NCBI GenBank assembly: GCA_965237625.1
Contig: CBDEGD010000036.1
Coordinates: 1 to 64,000 of the forward strand
Reading direction: 5' to 3'
DNA length: 64,000 nt
Source of the DNA: JABDIP01 sp965237625
Lineage (GTDB): Bacteria; Pseudomonadota; Alphaproteobacteria; DSM-16000; Inquilinaceae
The notes under the pieces were generated by a model that was given only the letters and a program-made list of their open reading frames with translations, was not told where the DNA came from and ran no database searches. The position numbers and the translations under genes were made by a program. Shown here piece after piece: positions 27,796 to 36,791 of this stretch (position 1 is the stretch's first letter; every line of letters starts with the position of its first letter).

Positions 27796-28698
27796 ATGAC
27801 CGATTGGGCAAAAGACGATCTGATGGACCCGCCTTATCCTGAGGACGACAAACCGTCCCGGGGTGGTGGGTCTCGTGTGCTTCGGCACATCATAGCGTTA
27901 TCGCTTGTGCTGGTTGCCATCGGCGGGCTGGCCACGGCGGGCTGGTTCGGCTTCAAGACATGGCGCGCCCGCGGAAGCGTAGGCTTGGCGCCTGTCATCC
28001 AGGCGGATGCCGGGCCGACCCGGGTTCGCCCCGAGCAACCGGGCGGCCTTGTCATCCCGCATCAGGATCGTCTGGTGCTGCACGATCTTGATGGCGGCGG
28101 CGCCAGCGTCACCGCCGAAAACCTTTTGCCGCCGCCGGAAGAGCCCCTGCCGCGTCCCCAAGTGGCGCTGGCCGTGGCCGACGCGCCGCCGGCCTATGCC
28201 GCCGCCGGCACTCCGGCCGAGCCGGCACCGGCCCCGACCCAGATGGCCGCCGTAATTGCCACGCCGCCCATTCCCCAGCCATCACCGGTCGCCGAGCGTC
28301 AGGCGGAGGTCAAGGTGCCGGCCATTTCCGCACCGGCAGCCGGGCAGGTGGCTCAGGCGAACGAACCGCCGCCAGAGCTGATCACCCGGCCCGCTGCCGA
28401 AGCAAACCCGGCGCTGACGCCTGAATTCGTTTCAGTCAGCAGCCTGATGCGGTCCCACCGTATCCAGCTTGCCGCCGTCGATTCCGAGGAATCGGCCCGC
28501 CGGTCCTGGCTGCGGTATCAGGGCCTGTATCAGGATTTGCTGGGTGATCTGAGCCTGCTGGTGCAGCAGGTCGAGGTGAACAACCGGACCTATTTCCGCG
28601 TCCAGGGCGGACCGCTGGAGGCCGACAATGCCGGGCAGATCTGCCAGGCCATCAAGTCTCGCGGCGCCGACTGCCTGGTCGTCCGTCCGCAACGGTGA
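27796..28698 (+). CDS. SPOR-domain membrane protein
   Basis: This 300-residue protein has a cytoplasmic N-terminus, one transmembrane helix (about residues 36-56, IIALSLVLVAIGGLATAGWF), a long proline/alanine-rich periplasmic linker and a C-terminal SPOR domain (about 215-300, starting HRIQLAAVDSEESARRSW). SPOR domains bind denuded glycan strands at division sites. The stop overlaps the nagZ start (GTGA). The same gene order is found in many alphaproteobacteria. Confidence 0.88.
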   Translation: MTDWAKDDLMDPPYPEDDKPSRGGGSRVLRHIIALSLVLVAIGGLATAGWFGFKTWRARGSVGLAPVIQADAGPTRVRPEQPGGLVIPHQDRLVLHDLDGGGASVTAENLLPPPEEPLPRPQVALAVADAPPAYAAAGTPAEPAPAPTQMAAVIATPPIPQPSPVAERQAEVKVPAISAPAAGQVAQANEPPPELITRPAAEANPALTPEFVSVSSLMRSHRIQLAAVDSEESARRSWLRYQGLYQDLLGDLSLLVQQVEVNNRTYFRVQGGPLEADNAGQICQAIKSRGADCLVVRPQR

Positions 28699-29714
28699 CT
28701 GAAAAACGGCCCCTCGCAGCGATCTTCGGCTGCGAGGGCGTCCGACTGACCGAACGCGAGCGGGCATTCTTCCGTGACTGCGATCCGCTCGGCTTCATCC
28801 TCTTCCAGCGCAATTGCGACAGCCCCGACCAAGTCCGAGCGCTGAACGCGGATTTGCGCGACTGTGTCGGGCGTGACGCGCCAATCCTCATCGACCAGGA
28901 AGGCGGCCGGGTCCGCCGGCTGAAGCCGCCCCATTGGCCGGATCATCCCGCCGCCCGCCGGATCGGTCGGGTGGCCGAACGCTCCTTGGACGACGCCATT
29001 CGGGCCGCCGGGCTCCATGGCCGCCTGATCGCTGCCATGGCGGCACCGCTCGGGATCGATCACGATGCCGCGCCGTCCCTGGACCTCGGCTTGGCGTCGG
29101 AGAGCGATATCGTAGGCGACCGCGCCTTCTCCGGCGATCCGGCTGTGGTCGCCGCGCTAGGAGGGGCCGCCTGCGAGGGCCTGCTGGCCGGCGGCGTCAT
29201 GCCGATCGTCAAGCATAGTCCCGGTCACGGCCGGGCCCAGGTGGACAGCCACAAATCATTGCCTGTCGCCGCCGCCGACTGGGACGATTTGGTTGCGACG
29301 GATTTCGTGCCATTCAGGGCCCTTGCCGACTGGCCCTGGGCCATGACCTGCCATTTGATGTTCACGGACATCGACACGGATCGGCCCGCGACCCTGTCTC
29401 CCCTGGTCATCGAGCGCGCCATTCGCGGCGCCATCGGCTTCGATGGTGTCTTGGTCAGCGACGATCTCTCGATGAACGCACTGAGCGGCACTCTGGGAAA
29501 GAGGGCTGCCGGTGCTGTCGCCGCCGGATGCGATATTGCCCTGCATTGCAACGGCGTATTCGGCGAGATGGGCGACGTCGCGGCCTCGGTGCCGATTCTA
29601 TCCGACGTGGCCATAAAGCGCTTGCGGCGTGCCGACGCCATGCGCGATCCAAAGCCGGAGAAAGCCGATGCCGCTGCGCTGCTGGCCGAGTTGGAGGCGA
29701 TCCTGTCGGCATAG
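28695..29714 (+). CDS. nagZ: Beta-N-acetylhexosaminidase NagZ
   Basis: This 339-residue family 3 glycoside hydrolase cleaves N-acetylglucosamine from anhydro-muropeptides in cell-wall recycling. The active-site loop KHSPGHGRAQVDSHKSLP provides the His acid/base, and the catalytic Asp lies in VLVSDDLSMNAL. The GTG start at 28695 overlaps the SPOR-protein stop. It is coupled to genes for wall-binding and chromosome segregation. Confidence 0.93.
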   Translation: MTEKRPLAAIFGCEGVRLTERERAFFRDCDPLGFILFQRNCDSPDQVRALNADLRDCVGRDAPILIDQEGGRVRRLKPPHWPDHPAARRIGRVAERSLDDAIRAAGLHGRLIAAMAAPLGIDHDAAPSLDLGLASESDIVGDRAFSGDPAVVAALGGAACEGLLAGGVMPIVKHSPGHGRAQVDSHKSLPVAAADWDDLVATDFVPFRALADWPWAMTCHLMFTDIDTDRPATLSPLVIERAIRGAIGFDGVLVSDDLSMNALSGTLGKRAAGAVAAGCDIALHCNGVFGEMGDVAASVPILSDVAIKRLRRADAMRDPKPEKADAAALLAELEAILSA

Positions 29715-29762
29715 CCGCCGCCGCCATTGCGCCGAGGGGCCGGGTGCAGTCAAATTTGCCTC

Positions 29763-30563
29763 ATGAACGATCCGATTCGCGGCGATGACTTTCAGGACCC
29801 GCCCCGCATTCCCCCGGATGACGCGGCTTTTGTCCTGCAGTTGGATGCCTATGAGGGGCCGATCGATGTATTGCTGGATCAGGCGCGCGGCCAAAAGGTC
29901 GACCTGACCCAGATATCGATCCTCGATCTAGCCAACCAGTATCTCGCCTTCGTGGAGCGCGCCCGGCTACTGCGCCTGGAATTGGCGGCGGATTATCTGG
30001 TCATGGCGGCGTGGCTCGCCTATCTGAAATCGCGGCTGCTGTTGCCCGAAGAGGCCGACGACGACGAGCCGAGCGCCGCTGAAATGGCCGAAGCCCTGGC
30101 CTTCCAATTGCGCCGGTTGGAAGCCATACGGTCTGTCGGCGGGCGGCTCATGGCCCGGCCCCAGCTCGGCCTCGACTGGTTCGCCCGGGGTGCGCCGGAG
30201 CCGGCGATGGTGGTCACCAAATCGATCCTAGACGTTTCGCTCTACGAGCTCCTGAAGGGTTATGCCGGGCAGAAGCAGCGGGCGCAGACCGACGATACCC
30301 TGTATATCCAGGCGACCGCGCTGTATTCGATGGACCAGGCGCTGAAACGGCTGACCGAGATGCTCGGCCGCTTGCCGGGCTGGTCCACCCTCTCCAGCTT
30401 CCTGCCCAGCGGCATCGGCGATCCGCTGGTTGCCCGCTCGGCCCTCGCCGCCACCTTCGCTGCCTCGCTGGAGCTGGCCAAGACTGGCCATGTCCAGCTG
30501 CGACAGGACCGCGCGTTCGACGATATCTACATCCGGGGCGCGGAGCCCCAGGAGCAGAATTGA
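29763..30563 (+). CDS. scpA: Segregation and condensation protein A
   Basis: This 266-residue kleisin bridges the SMC heads. The N-terminal part FVLQLDAYEGPIDVLLDQAR and the helical segment ADYLVMAAWLAYLKSRLLLP are typical, and the C-terminal winged helix ends with HVQLRQDRAFDDIYIRG. ATG 29763 is the family-consistent start. The stop overlaps the scpB start in a TGATG arrangement, so both subunits are made together. Confidence 0.93.
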   Translation: MNDPIRGDDFQDPPRIPPDDAAFVLQLDAYEGPIDVLLDQARGQKVDLTQISILDLANQYLAFVERARLLRLELAADYLVMAAWLAYLKSRLLLPEEADDDEPSAAEMAEALAFQLRRLEAIRSVGGRLMARPQLGLDWFARGAPEPAMVVTKSILDVSLYELLKGYAGQKQRAQTDDTLYIQATALYSMDQALKRLTEMLGRLPGWSTLSSFLPSGIGDPLVARSALAATFAASLELAKTGHVQLRQDRAFDDIYIRGAEPQEQN

Positions 30564-31273
30564 TGACCGACAATGTGGTGAGCCTGGCCGGCCAGTCGAT
30601 CGATCCGGAGCATGCCCAACATGTCCGGCTGGTGGAGGCATTGCTGTTCGCCGCGGCGGAGCCGCTGGGCGACGCGGTCCTCCGGTCGCGGTTGCCGGAG
30701 GATGCGGATCTCGCGGCCATCTTGGCCGATCTCGAGCGGCTCTACGAAGGGCGCGGCGTCAATCTGGTCAGGATCGCCGAAGGTTGGGCCTTTCGTACCG
30801 CCCCCGATTTGGCGTCGCGTATCCGGATTTCCCGCGACGTGCCTCGCAAGCCGTCCCGCGCCGCGGTTGAGACGCTGTCGATCATCGCCTATCACCAGCC
30901 GGTCACCCGTGCCGAGATCGAGAGTATCCGCGGGGTCACGACCAGCAGGGGCACGCTGGACATCCTGATGGAGGCTGGGTGGATTCGACCGGGCCGTCGT
31001 CGCGAAACCCCTGGCCGGCCGCTGACTTGGATTACGACCAAGGCCTTCCTTGACCATTTCGGCCTGGCTTCGCTGGATGATCTGCCCGGGGTGGAAGAAC
31101 TGAAATCGGCCGGGCTGCTGGACACGAGGCCGGCCATCGATACCCTGGGCGAACGGGCGGCGCCGTCCGACGAGTTGGTCGACGCCGAGCCGGAAGTCGA
31201 TCCCGACGATCTGGGTGAGGGCGATCACGAGGAGCTCGACGAAGACGATCTGTTCGCCGATCCCAACGCCTGA
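30563..31273 (+). CDS. scpB: Segregation and condensation protein B
   Basis: This 236-residue ScpB pairs with ScpA and SMC in chromosome condensation. It contains two winged-helix domains; EALLFAAAEPLGDAVLRSRL and ETLSIIAYHQPVTRAEIESI, then GRRRETPGRPLTW, are diagnostic. The last 40 residues are strongly acidic (GDHEELDEDDLFADP). ATG 30563 overlaps the scpA stop and follows AGGAG. Confidence 0.93.
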   Translation: MTDNVVSLAGQSIDPEHAQHVRLVEALLFAAAEPLGDAVLRSRLPEDADLAAILADLERLYEGRGVNLVRIAEGWAFRTAPDLASRIRISRDVPRKPSRAAVETLSIIAYHQPVTRAEIESIRGVTTSRGTLDILMEAGWIRPGRRRETPGRPLTWITTKAFLDHFGLASLDDLPGVEELKSAGLLDTRPAIDTLGERAAPSDELVDAEPEVDPDDLGEGDHEELDEDDLFADPNA

Positions 31274-31346
31274 GATTAGGAACCAGTTGCAAAGTCCCGC
31301 CGCCGGCCCTTAAGTGGGCCGATGATGCTGAGGCTGGCCATCACTC

Positions 31347-32471
31347 ATGTCTCCTGACATGCAGACACCGAAAGCCGATAGGGCAGGCAAGGCGGCAGAA
31401 CCCGCCGATGCGCTGTCCTTGCAGGGCGTTTCCCATGCCTATGACACGGTATTGGCGGTGGATGGCGTCGACCTTTCTGTCCGGCCGGGCGAGATCGTCT
31501 GCCTGGTCGGCCCTTCGGCCTGCGGCAAGTCCACGTTGTTGCGGATCGCCGCCGGGCTGGAGGATCTGCAGCAAGGCGCCGTTCGGATCGGCGGCAAGAT
31601 CGTGGCCGACGAAACCCGTACCATGCCGCCGGAAAAGCGCGGCGTCGGGCTGGTGTTCCAGGATTATGCGCTGTTCCCCCATCTGACGGTACTCGACAAT
31701 GTACGCTTCGGTCTGACCGAATTGTCGGGGGCGGCTCGACGCACTCAGGCGCTGGAATCCCTGCGGCAGGTCGGCATGGCCGATCAGGCCAACGCCTATC
31801 CACATATGCTGTCAGGTGGCCAGCAGCAACGCGTCGCGCTTGCCCGGGCCCTGGCGCCCTCTCCGCGTGTGTTGTTGCTGGACGAGCCGTTTTCAGGTCT
31901 CGATACCAGACTCCGTGCGCGGGTCCGCGACGAGACCCTGCACGTGCTCAAGGAAAGCGCCGCCGCCACCCTGGTTGTGACCCACGATCCGGAGGAGGCG
32001 ATGTTCCTCGCCGATCGCATCGTCTTGATGAATGAAGGGCGCATCGTTCAGGCCGGCAGCCCGGTCGATCTCTATTGCCGGCCCAGTGACGCCTTCGCTG
32101 CGGCTTTCTTCGGCGAGGTCAATGAAATCGCCGGGTCGGTCAGCGCCGGCAAGGTGGATACGCCTTTTGGGCCCATAACGGCGCCCGGCTTGGCGGACGG
32201 CATGCCGGTCGACGTATTGATCCGCCCGGAGGGGCTGAACATCCATACCGGGGCAAAGGGCGGAGAAGGCCGGGTGCACGGCCGGGTCGAGGCGGCGCGG
32301 CTGTTGGGCCGGACCAGCCTGATCCATTTGTCCGTGGAGGATGGGGCCGGCGGCGACCTGCATTTGCATGCCCGCATGCCCGGGCAGGTCCTGCCCGACG
32401 ACCAAAGCGATGTGACAATTTCGCTCGATCCCGGGCAAGCCTTTATCTTTCCCTCGGCCGGTACCACTTAA
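31347..32471 (+). CDS. Orphan ABC ATPase, FbpC/PotA type
   Basis: This 374-residue protein is an importer ATPase of the iron/spermidine/molybdate class. It has Walker A GPSACGKST, signature LSGGQQQRVALARAL, Walker B VLLLDEPFSGLD, the H-loop VVTHDPEEAM, and a C-terminal TOBE domain from about residue 290. No permease or binding protein is adjacent. It interrupts the usual scpB-tatA order with gaps of 73 and 134 bases on either side, suggesting insertion into the cluster. It probably energises permeases encoded elsewhere. Confidence 0.88.
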   Translation: MSPDMQTPKADRAGKAAEPADALSLQGVSHAYDTVLAVDGVDLSVRPGEIVCLVGPSACGKSTLLRIAAGLEDLQQGAVRIGGKIVADETRTMPPEKRGVGLVFQDYALFPHLTVLDNVRFGLTELSGAARRTQALESLRQVGMADQANAYPHMLSGGQQQRVALARALAPSPRVLLLDEPFSGLDTRLRARVRDETLHVLKESAAATLVVTHDPEEAMFLADRIVLMNEGRIVQAGSPVDLYCRPSDAFAAAFFGEVNEIAGSVSAGKVDTPFGPITAPGLADGMPVDVLIRPEGLNIHTGAKGGEGRVHGRVEAARLLGRTSLIHLSVEDGAGGDLHLHARMPGQVLPDDQSDVTISLDPGQAFIFPSAGTT

Positions 32472-32605
32472 TACATAGGCGCGGGCATTACCGGTGCAAA
32501 GTCGCCCCGCCATTGCGGGCATTTGGCCGTTCTGCCATTATCCGCCGCAATCGGCGACCGGCTGTACAATGCCGGCCGACATTTTGAGGTTATGGAGATG
32601 TCCTT

Positions 32606-32836
32606 ATGGGCTCTATAGGACTGCCGCAAATCCTTCTCGTCCTGGTGATCATCCTGATCATCTTCGGCGCCGGCAAGTTGCCGCGCGTAATGGGGGATGT
32701 GGCCAAGGGGATCAAAAACTTCAGAACCGGCATGAAGGATGACGGCGAAACCCCTGAAGACGCCAGCAAACAGATCGATGGCGCCGACGCCGTGCCGACG
32801 GCTCAGCCGAGCAAGGACGAGGCCGCGAAGACCTGA
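32606..32836 (+). CDS. tatA: Twin-arginine translocase subunit TatA
   Basis: This 76-residue TatA has a single N-terminal helix (IGLPQILLVLVIILIIFGAG), the conserved hinge FGAGKLPRVMGDVAKGIKNF with an amphipathic helix, and a short charged tail. TatA oligomers form the pore for folded Tat substrates, such as the Tat-signal binding protein at the start of the window. It should be cotranscribed with tatB, but a palindromic element separates them. Confidence 0.92.
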   Translation: MGSIGLPQILLVLVIILIIFGAGKLPRVMGDVAKGIKNFRTGMKDDGETPEDASKQIDGADAVPTAQPSKDEAAKT

Positions 32837-32910
32837 TAAGGGTCGGTTGAAGTATCCCGCTTTGGCTGCCGCCGGAGCGGGTGCGTTAACGCGCGCCTGA
32901 GCGGAAGACC

Positions 32911-33182
32911 TAGGAGCCTGTCCGAGTAATGCTTATGGTCATCACCGCGTTTTCAAAGGCTTGGGCTAGGATGGCGTCGCGTGGCGATGCTGGATGCATC
33001 GCGAGTGACGGCAGACGACGTCCCGAGCCTTTGAAAACGCGGCCCTTCGGGTCGACCAGGGAGGCGCGGGCGCGGCGTCGCGGACGCTTGACGATGCGCA
33101 CGGCATCGCCTGCGCATCCGCTCCTTGCGCCCACGCCTCTCTGGTCGATGCTGGCCATAAGCATTACTCGGACAGGCTCCTA
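32911..33182. mobile_element. Nested palindromic MITE-like element between tatA and tatB
   Basis: A 272-base segment is bounded by perfect 28-base inverted repeats (32911-32938 and 33155-33182) beginning TAGGAGCCTGTCCGAG. A second, 17-base inverted pair lies inside (32945-32961 and 33026-33042, CCGCGTTTTCAAAGGCT). TA occurs at both outer ends, consistent with a TA target duplication as made by IS630- or IS5-group transposases. No transposase motif is seen. Open frames on both strands start MLM and end ISITRTGS because of the palindrome. The right end abuts the tatB start codon. Confidence 0.75.
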
Positions 33183-33183
33183 A

Positions 33184-33780
33184 ATGTTCGACATCGGCTG
33201 GCCGGAAATCGTCGTCATACTGATCGTTGCGATCGTGGTGATCGGCCCGCGCGACCTGCCGAAGGCGTTCTATACCGTCGGCAAGTGGGTGAGGGCGGCG
33301 CGGCGCGTGACCTCGGACTTCCAGCGCCACGTGGACGACATGGTCCGCGAGACCGAACTCGACGATCTGAAAAAGGTGGCCAATCAGGCGCGCGGCCTGA
33401 ATGTGAAAAACCAGATCGAAAAGGCCATCGATCCGACCGGCGACATCAAGAGCGCTCTCGACATCGACATTGACCCATCCGCCGGTAAGCCCGGAGCGGC
33501 GGTGTCGTCCGGCAAACCGAGCAGCGCCGGGCCGGTAAGTTCGATGCCGACCCCAAGCATCTCGACACCCGCTGCCGAAACCAAGGTCGAGGCAACAGCA
33601 GCAAGTAAACCGGCCGCGAAAAAAACCGCTGCCAGAAAGCCGTCGCCCCGCGTTGCCTCCCGGGTGCCGAAACGCACGACGAAGACCAGCACCGCGCCCA
33701 AGCCTTCGGTGGCCAAGGCAGCGCCGAAAACTGCCTCCAAGGCCGCTGCCAAAGCGCCGAACCCGGAAAAGACCTCCTAG
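33184..33780 (+). CDS. tatB: Twin-arginine translocase subunit TatB
   Basis: This 198-residue TatB has the N-terminal helix FDIGWPEIVVILIVAIVV, the conserved GPRDLPKAFYTVGKWV hinge, an amphipathic helix (RAARRVTSDFQRHVDDMV), and a long Ala/Lys/Pro-rich tail typical of alphaproteobacterial TatB. ATG 33184 is only one base after the right end of the palindromic element, so any Shine-Dalgarno sequence is provided by that element (ACAGG about ten bases upstream, weak). TatC follows after nine bases. Confidence 0.92.
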   Translation: MFDIGWPEIVVILIVAIVVIGPRDLPKAFYTVGKWVRAARRVTSDFQRHVDDMVRETELDDLKKVANQARGLNVKNQIEKAIDPTGDIKSALDIDIDPSAGKPGAAVSSGKPSSAGPVSSMPTPSISTPAAETKVEATAASKPAAKKTAARKPSPRVASRVPKRTTKTSTAPKPSVAKAAPKTASKAAAKAPNPEKTS

Positions 33781-33789
33781 GATTCGCCG

Positions 33790-34635
33790 GTGCCCGAAGA
33801 CCATCAGAAGAAGGACGAAGATCCGATCGACGATCGGCAGATGCCGTTGCTCGACCATCTGATCGAGTTCCGCAACCGGCTGATGTACTCGGTCATCGCC
33901 CTGATCGTCGGGTTCGTTGTCTGTTATGTCTTCGCTGTACACATCTATGCATTCCTGGTCAAGCCCCTCGCCGGCGCGCTGGAGGGCGAGAACCGCCGGC
34001 TGATCTATACCGGGCTGACCGAGGTCTTCTTCACCTATATGAAGGTGGCGTTTTTCGCCGGCCTGTTCCTGACCTTCCCGATCATCGCCAGCCAGATGTA
34101 TCTGTTCATCGCGCCCGGTCTCTACAAGACCGAGAAGCACGCCTTCCTGCCATTCCTTATCGCCACGCCGATCCTGTTTTTCCTCGGCGGCGCAATGGTT
34201 TATTACGTTATTTTCCCGATTGCCTGGAAGTTCTTCCTGTCCTTCGAAACCCTGGCGGCGAGCCCGGGCACCCTGCCAATCCAACTCGAGGCCAGGGTCG
34301 GCGAATATCTCGGCCTGGTCATGAAGCTGATCTTCGCTTTCGGCCTCGCCTTCCAGCTTCCGGTCGCCCTGACGCTGATGGCGCGGGTCGGCATCGTCAG
34401 CTCAGAGACCCTGGCCAAGAAGCGCAAATACGCCATCGTCATCGTCTTCGCGGTGGCCGCCGTCCTGACTCCGCCGGACATCATCAGTCAGATCGGCCTC
34501 GGGATACCGATTTTGGTCCTCTACGAGATATCCATCGTGCTGGCGCGCATGGTGGAGAAGAAGCGCGCCAAGCGTGAAGCCGAGGAAGACGCTGAATACG
34601 CGGAAGGCGCGGAGAGCGGGGCGGACGACAAGTAG
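33790..34635 (+). CDS. tatC: Twin-arginine translocase subunit TatC
   Basis: This 281-residue, six-helix membrane protein recognises twin-arginine signals. The family motif LLDHLIEFRNRLMYSVIALI near the N-terminus and the segment PDIISQIGLGIPILVLYEIS near the last helices are clear. The C-terminus is a charged tail (KKRAKREAEEDAEYAEGAE). GTG 33790 follows AGGA at a seven-base spacing. Confidence 0.95.
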   Translation: MPEDHQKKDEDPIDDRQMPLLDHLIEFRNRLMYSVIALIVGFVVCYVFAVHIYAFLVKPLAGALEGENRRLIYTGLTEVFFTYMKVAFFAGLFLTFPIIASQMYLFIAPGLYKTEKHAFLPFLIATPILFFLGGAMVYYVIFPIAWKFFLSFETLAASPGTLPIQLEARVGEYLGLVMKLIFAFGLAFQLPVALTLMARVGIVSSETLAKKRKYAIVIVFAVAAVLTPPDIISQIGLGIPILVLYEISIVLARMVEKKRAKREAEEDAEYAEGAESGADDK

Positions 34636-34739
34636 GGCCCTGCGGCTAATCCCATACTGGATTTGCCCCCTTGCCGGCCCTATAACCACGGTCCCTGATT
34701 CAGACCAATTCGACCCGAATCGCCGCTGGTAACCGAGAC

Positions 34740-36011
34740 ATGCACGATATCCGCGCGATCCGCGATGCACCGGACGCCTTCGACCGGGCCATGGCGCGGC
34801 GCGGCCTGGAACCTCAGGCCGAAGCGATCCTCAGGCTCGATACCACGCGCCGATCGTCGCAGACCGAGCTGCAGCAGCTCCAAAGCCGGCGCAACGATGC
34901 CTCCAAGGAGATCGGCCAGATCAAGAAGACGGGTGGCGACGCCCAGGCGCTGATCGACGAGGTGTCGCAGATCAAGGAGCGCATAGGCGTCCTGGAGGAA
35001 GAGGAGCGCATCTCCTCGGAGTCCCTGCGCATCCTGCTGGGCGGATTGCCGAACGTGCCGGATGACGATGTGCCGGATGGCAACGATGAATCCGACAATG
35101 TCGAGGTTCGCCGCCATGGCGAGCCGAAACGGCTGAACAGCGCCAAGGAGCATCATGAGCTGGGCGAGGCGCTCGGCCTGATGGATTTCGCCACCGCCGC
35201 GAGAATGTCCGGGTCGCGCTTCGTGATACTGCGCGGCGCCATGGCGCGGCTGGAGCGGGCGATCGGCCAGTTCATGCTCGATCTGCACACCACCGAACAT
35301 GGCTATACCGAGATCAACCCGCCGCTGTTGGTGCGCGAAGAGGCTCTGTACGGCACCGGCCAGCTCCCGAAATTTGCCGAGGAGAATTTCCGAACAACCT
35401 CGGATCACTGGCTGATCCCCACATCGGAGGTGCCGCTGGCCAATTTGGTGGCCGGCGAGATCATAGCGGTTGAGGAGCTGCCATACCGATACACCGCGCT
35501 CACGCCCTGCTTCCGGTCCGAGGCAGGCGCGGCGGGCAAAGACACCCACGGCATGATCCGCCAGCACCAGTTCAATAAGGTGGAGATGATCAGCATCACC
35601 ACGCCGGATCAATCGGCGGAGGAGCATGAGCGCATGATGCAATGCGCCGAGACCGTGTTGCAGAAACTGGACCTTGCCTATCGGGTGATGACGCTCAGCA
35701 CCGGCGATCTCGGCTTCGCGGCGCATAAGACTTATGACATCGAGGTATGGCTGCCCGGGCAGGGCGCCTATCGGGAGATTTCATCCTGCTCGAACACCGG
35801 CGACTTCCAGGCCCGCCGCATGAACGCCCGGTGCCGCACCCAAGGTGCGAAGGACATCCGGTTCGTCCATACTCTGAACGGCTCCGGCGTCGCCGTCGGC
35901 CGCGCGCTGATCGCCGTGCTGGAGACCTACCAGCAGGGCGATGGCAGCATCACCATTCCAGAGGCACTGCGCCCCTATATGGGCGGCCAGACAACGATCC
36001 CCGCCACCTGA
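34740..36011 (+). CDS. serS: Seryl-tRNA synthetase
   Basis: This 423-residue class II synthetase has an N-terminal coiled-coil tRNA-binding arm (about residues 30-110) and a catalytic core with motif 2 FRSEAGAAGKDTHGMIRQHQ and motif 3 GSGVAVGRALIAVLETYQ. The ISSCSNTGDFQARRM segment is also intact. ATG 34740 gives the family N-terminus (MHDIRAIRDAPDAFDRAMAR). It lies 104 bases after tatC in the standard alphaproteobacterial order. Confidence 0.97.
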   Translation: MHDIRAIRDAPDAFDRAMARRGLEPQAEAILRLDTTRRSSQTELQQLQSRRNDASKEIGQIKKTGGDAQALIDEVSQIKERIGVLEEEERISSESLRILLGGLPNVPDDDVPDGNDESDNVEVRRHGEPKRLNSAKEHHELGEALGLMDFATAARMSGSRFVILRGAMARLERAIGQFMLDLHTTEHGYTEINPPLLVREEALYGTGQLPKFAEENFRTTSDHWLIPTSEVPLANLVAGEIIAVEELPYRYTALTPCFRSEAGAAGKDTHGMIRQHQFNKVEMISITTPDQSAEEHERMMQCAETVLQKLDLAYRVMTLSTGDLGFAAHKTYDIEVWLPGQGAYREISSCSNTGDFQARRMNARCRTQGAKDIRFVHTLNGSGVAVGRALIAVLETYQQGDGSITIPEALRPYMGGQTTIPAT

Positions 36012-36032
36012 TCGCAATCGCAAGGAATCCGA

Positions 36033-36791
36033 ATGGCACCGCGCATATTGCTCACCAACGATGACGGAATCCACTCCACCGGTTTTGCCGCGCTGGAGCG
36101 GATCGCGCGGGAGTTGTCCGACGACATCTGGGTGTGCGCACCGGAGCAAGAACAAAGCGCGGCCAGCCACTCGCTGACCATTCATCGCCCGTTGCGCCTC
36201 AGGGAGGTCAGCGAACGGCGCTTCGCCACCGACGGCACGCCGACCGATTGCGTGCTGCTGGCGGTCCAGCACGTGCTGAAGGATCACCGGCCCGACCTGG
36301 TGCTCTCCGGGGTCAATCACGGCTACAACATCGCCGAGGATGTGACCTATTCCGGCACCATCGCCGCCGCCATGGAGGCGACCCTGCTGGGCATCCGTGC
36401 CGTGGCGCTGAGCCAGGAACTGCCGGAGGACCGGACCCCGAATTGGGAGACGGCTGAGAAATGGGGCCCGGAGGCGGTGCGCCGGGCGATCTCTGTCGAG
36501 TGGCCGGCCAATGTGCTGGTCAACGTCAATTTCCCGGCTTTGCCGCCGGACGACGTGACCGGTTTCGCGGTCGTTCCCCATGGCAACCGCAAAATCGGTG
36601 ATGAGCTGAGCGAGCGCATGGATCCGCGCGGCCGCACCTATTTTTGGATCGGCACGACCCGCAGCAACGAGGTCGTGGCGCGCAATACCGATGCCCATGT
36701 GCTGGCCGAGGGCAAGATCCCGATCACGCCGCTTTATCTCGACCTCACCCACCATCCCAGCATCGACCCTCTGAAGAAGGCCTTCTCTTGA
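36033..36791 (+). CDS. surE: 5'/3'-nucleotidase SurE
   Basis: This 252-residue survival protein is a metal-dependent nucleotidase. The N-terminal ILLTNDDGIHSTGF provides the two metal-binding Asp residues, and VLSGVNHGYNIAEDVTYSGT supplies the conserved Asn. Its stop overlaps the following pcm start, the classical surE-pcm stress-survival pairing. Confidence 0.95.
   Translation: MAPRILLTNDDGIHSTGFAALERIARELSDDIWVCAPEQEQSAASHSLTIHRPLRLREVSERRFATDGTPTDCVLLAVQHVLKDHRPDLVLSGVNHGYNIAEDVTYSGTIAAAMEATLLGIRAVALSQELPEDRTPNWETAEKWGPEAVRRAISVEWPANVLVNVNFPALPPDDVTGFAVVPHGNRKIGDELSERMDPRGRTYFWIGTTRSNEVVARNTDAHVLAEGKIPITPLYLDLTHHPSIDPLKKAFS

Noticed and set aside
32910..33183. Two 84-codon frames, one on each strand, inside the palindromic element between tatA and tatB
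   Set aside because: They start and end alike only because of the inverted repeats. No known domain or ribosome-binding site supports translation.
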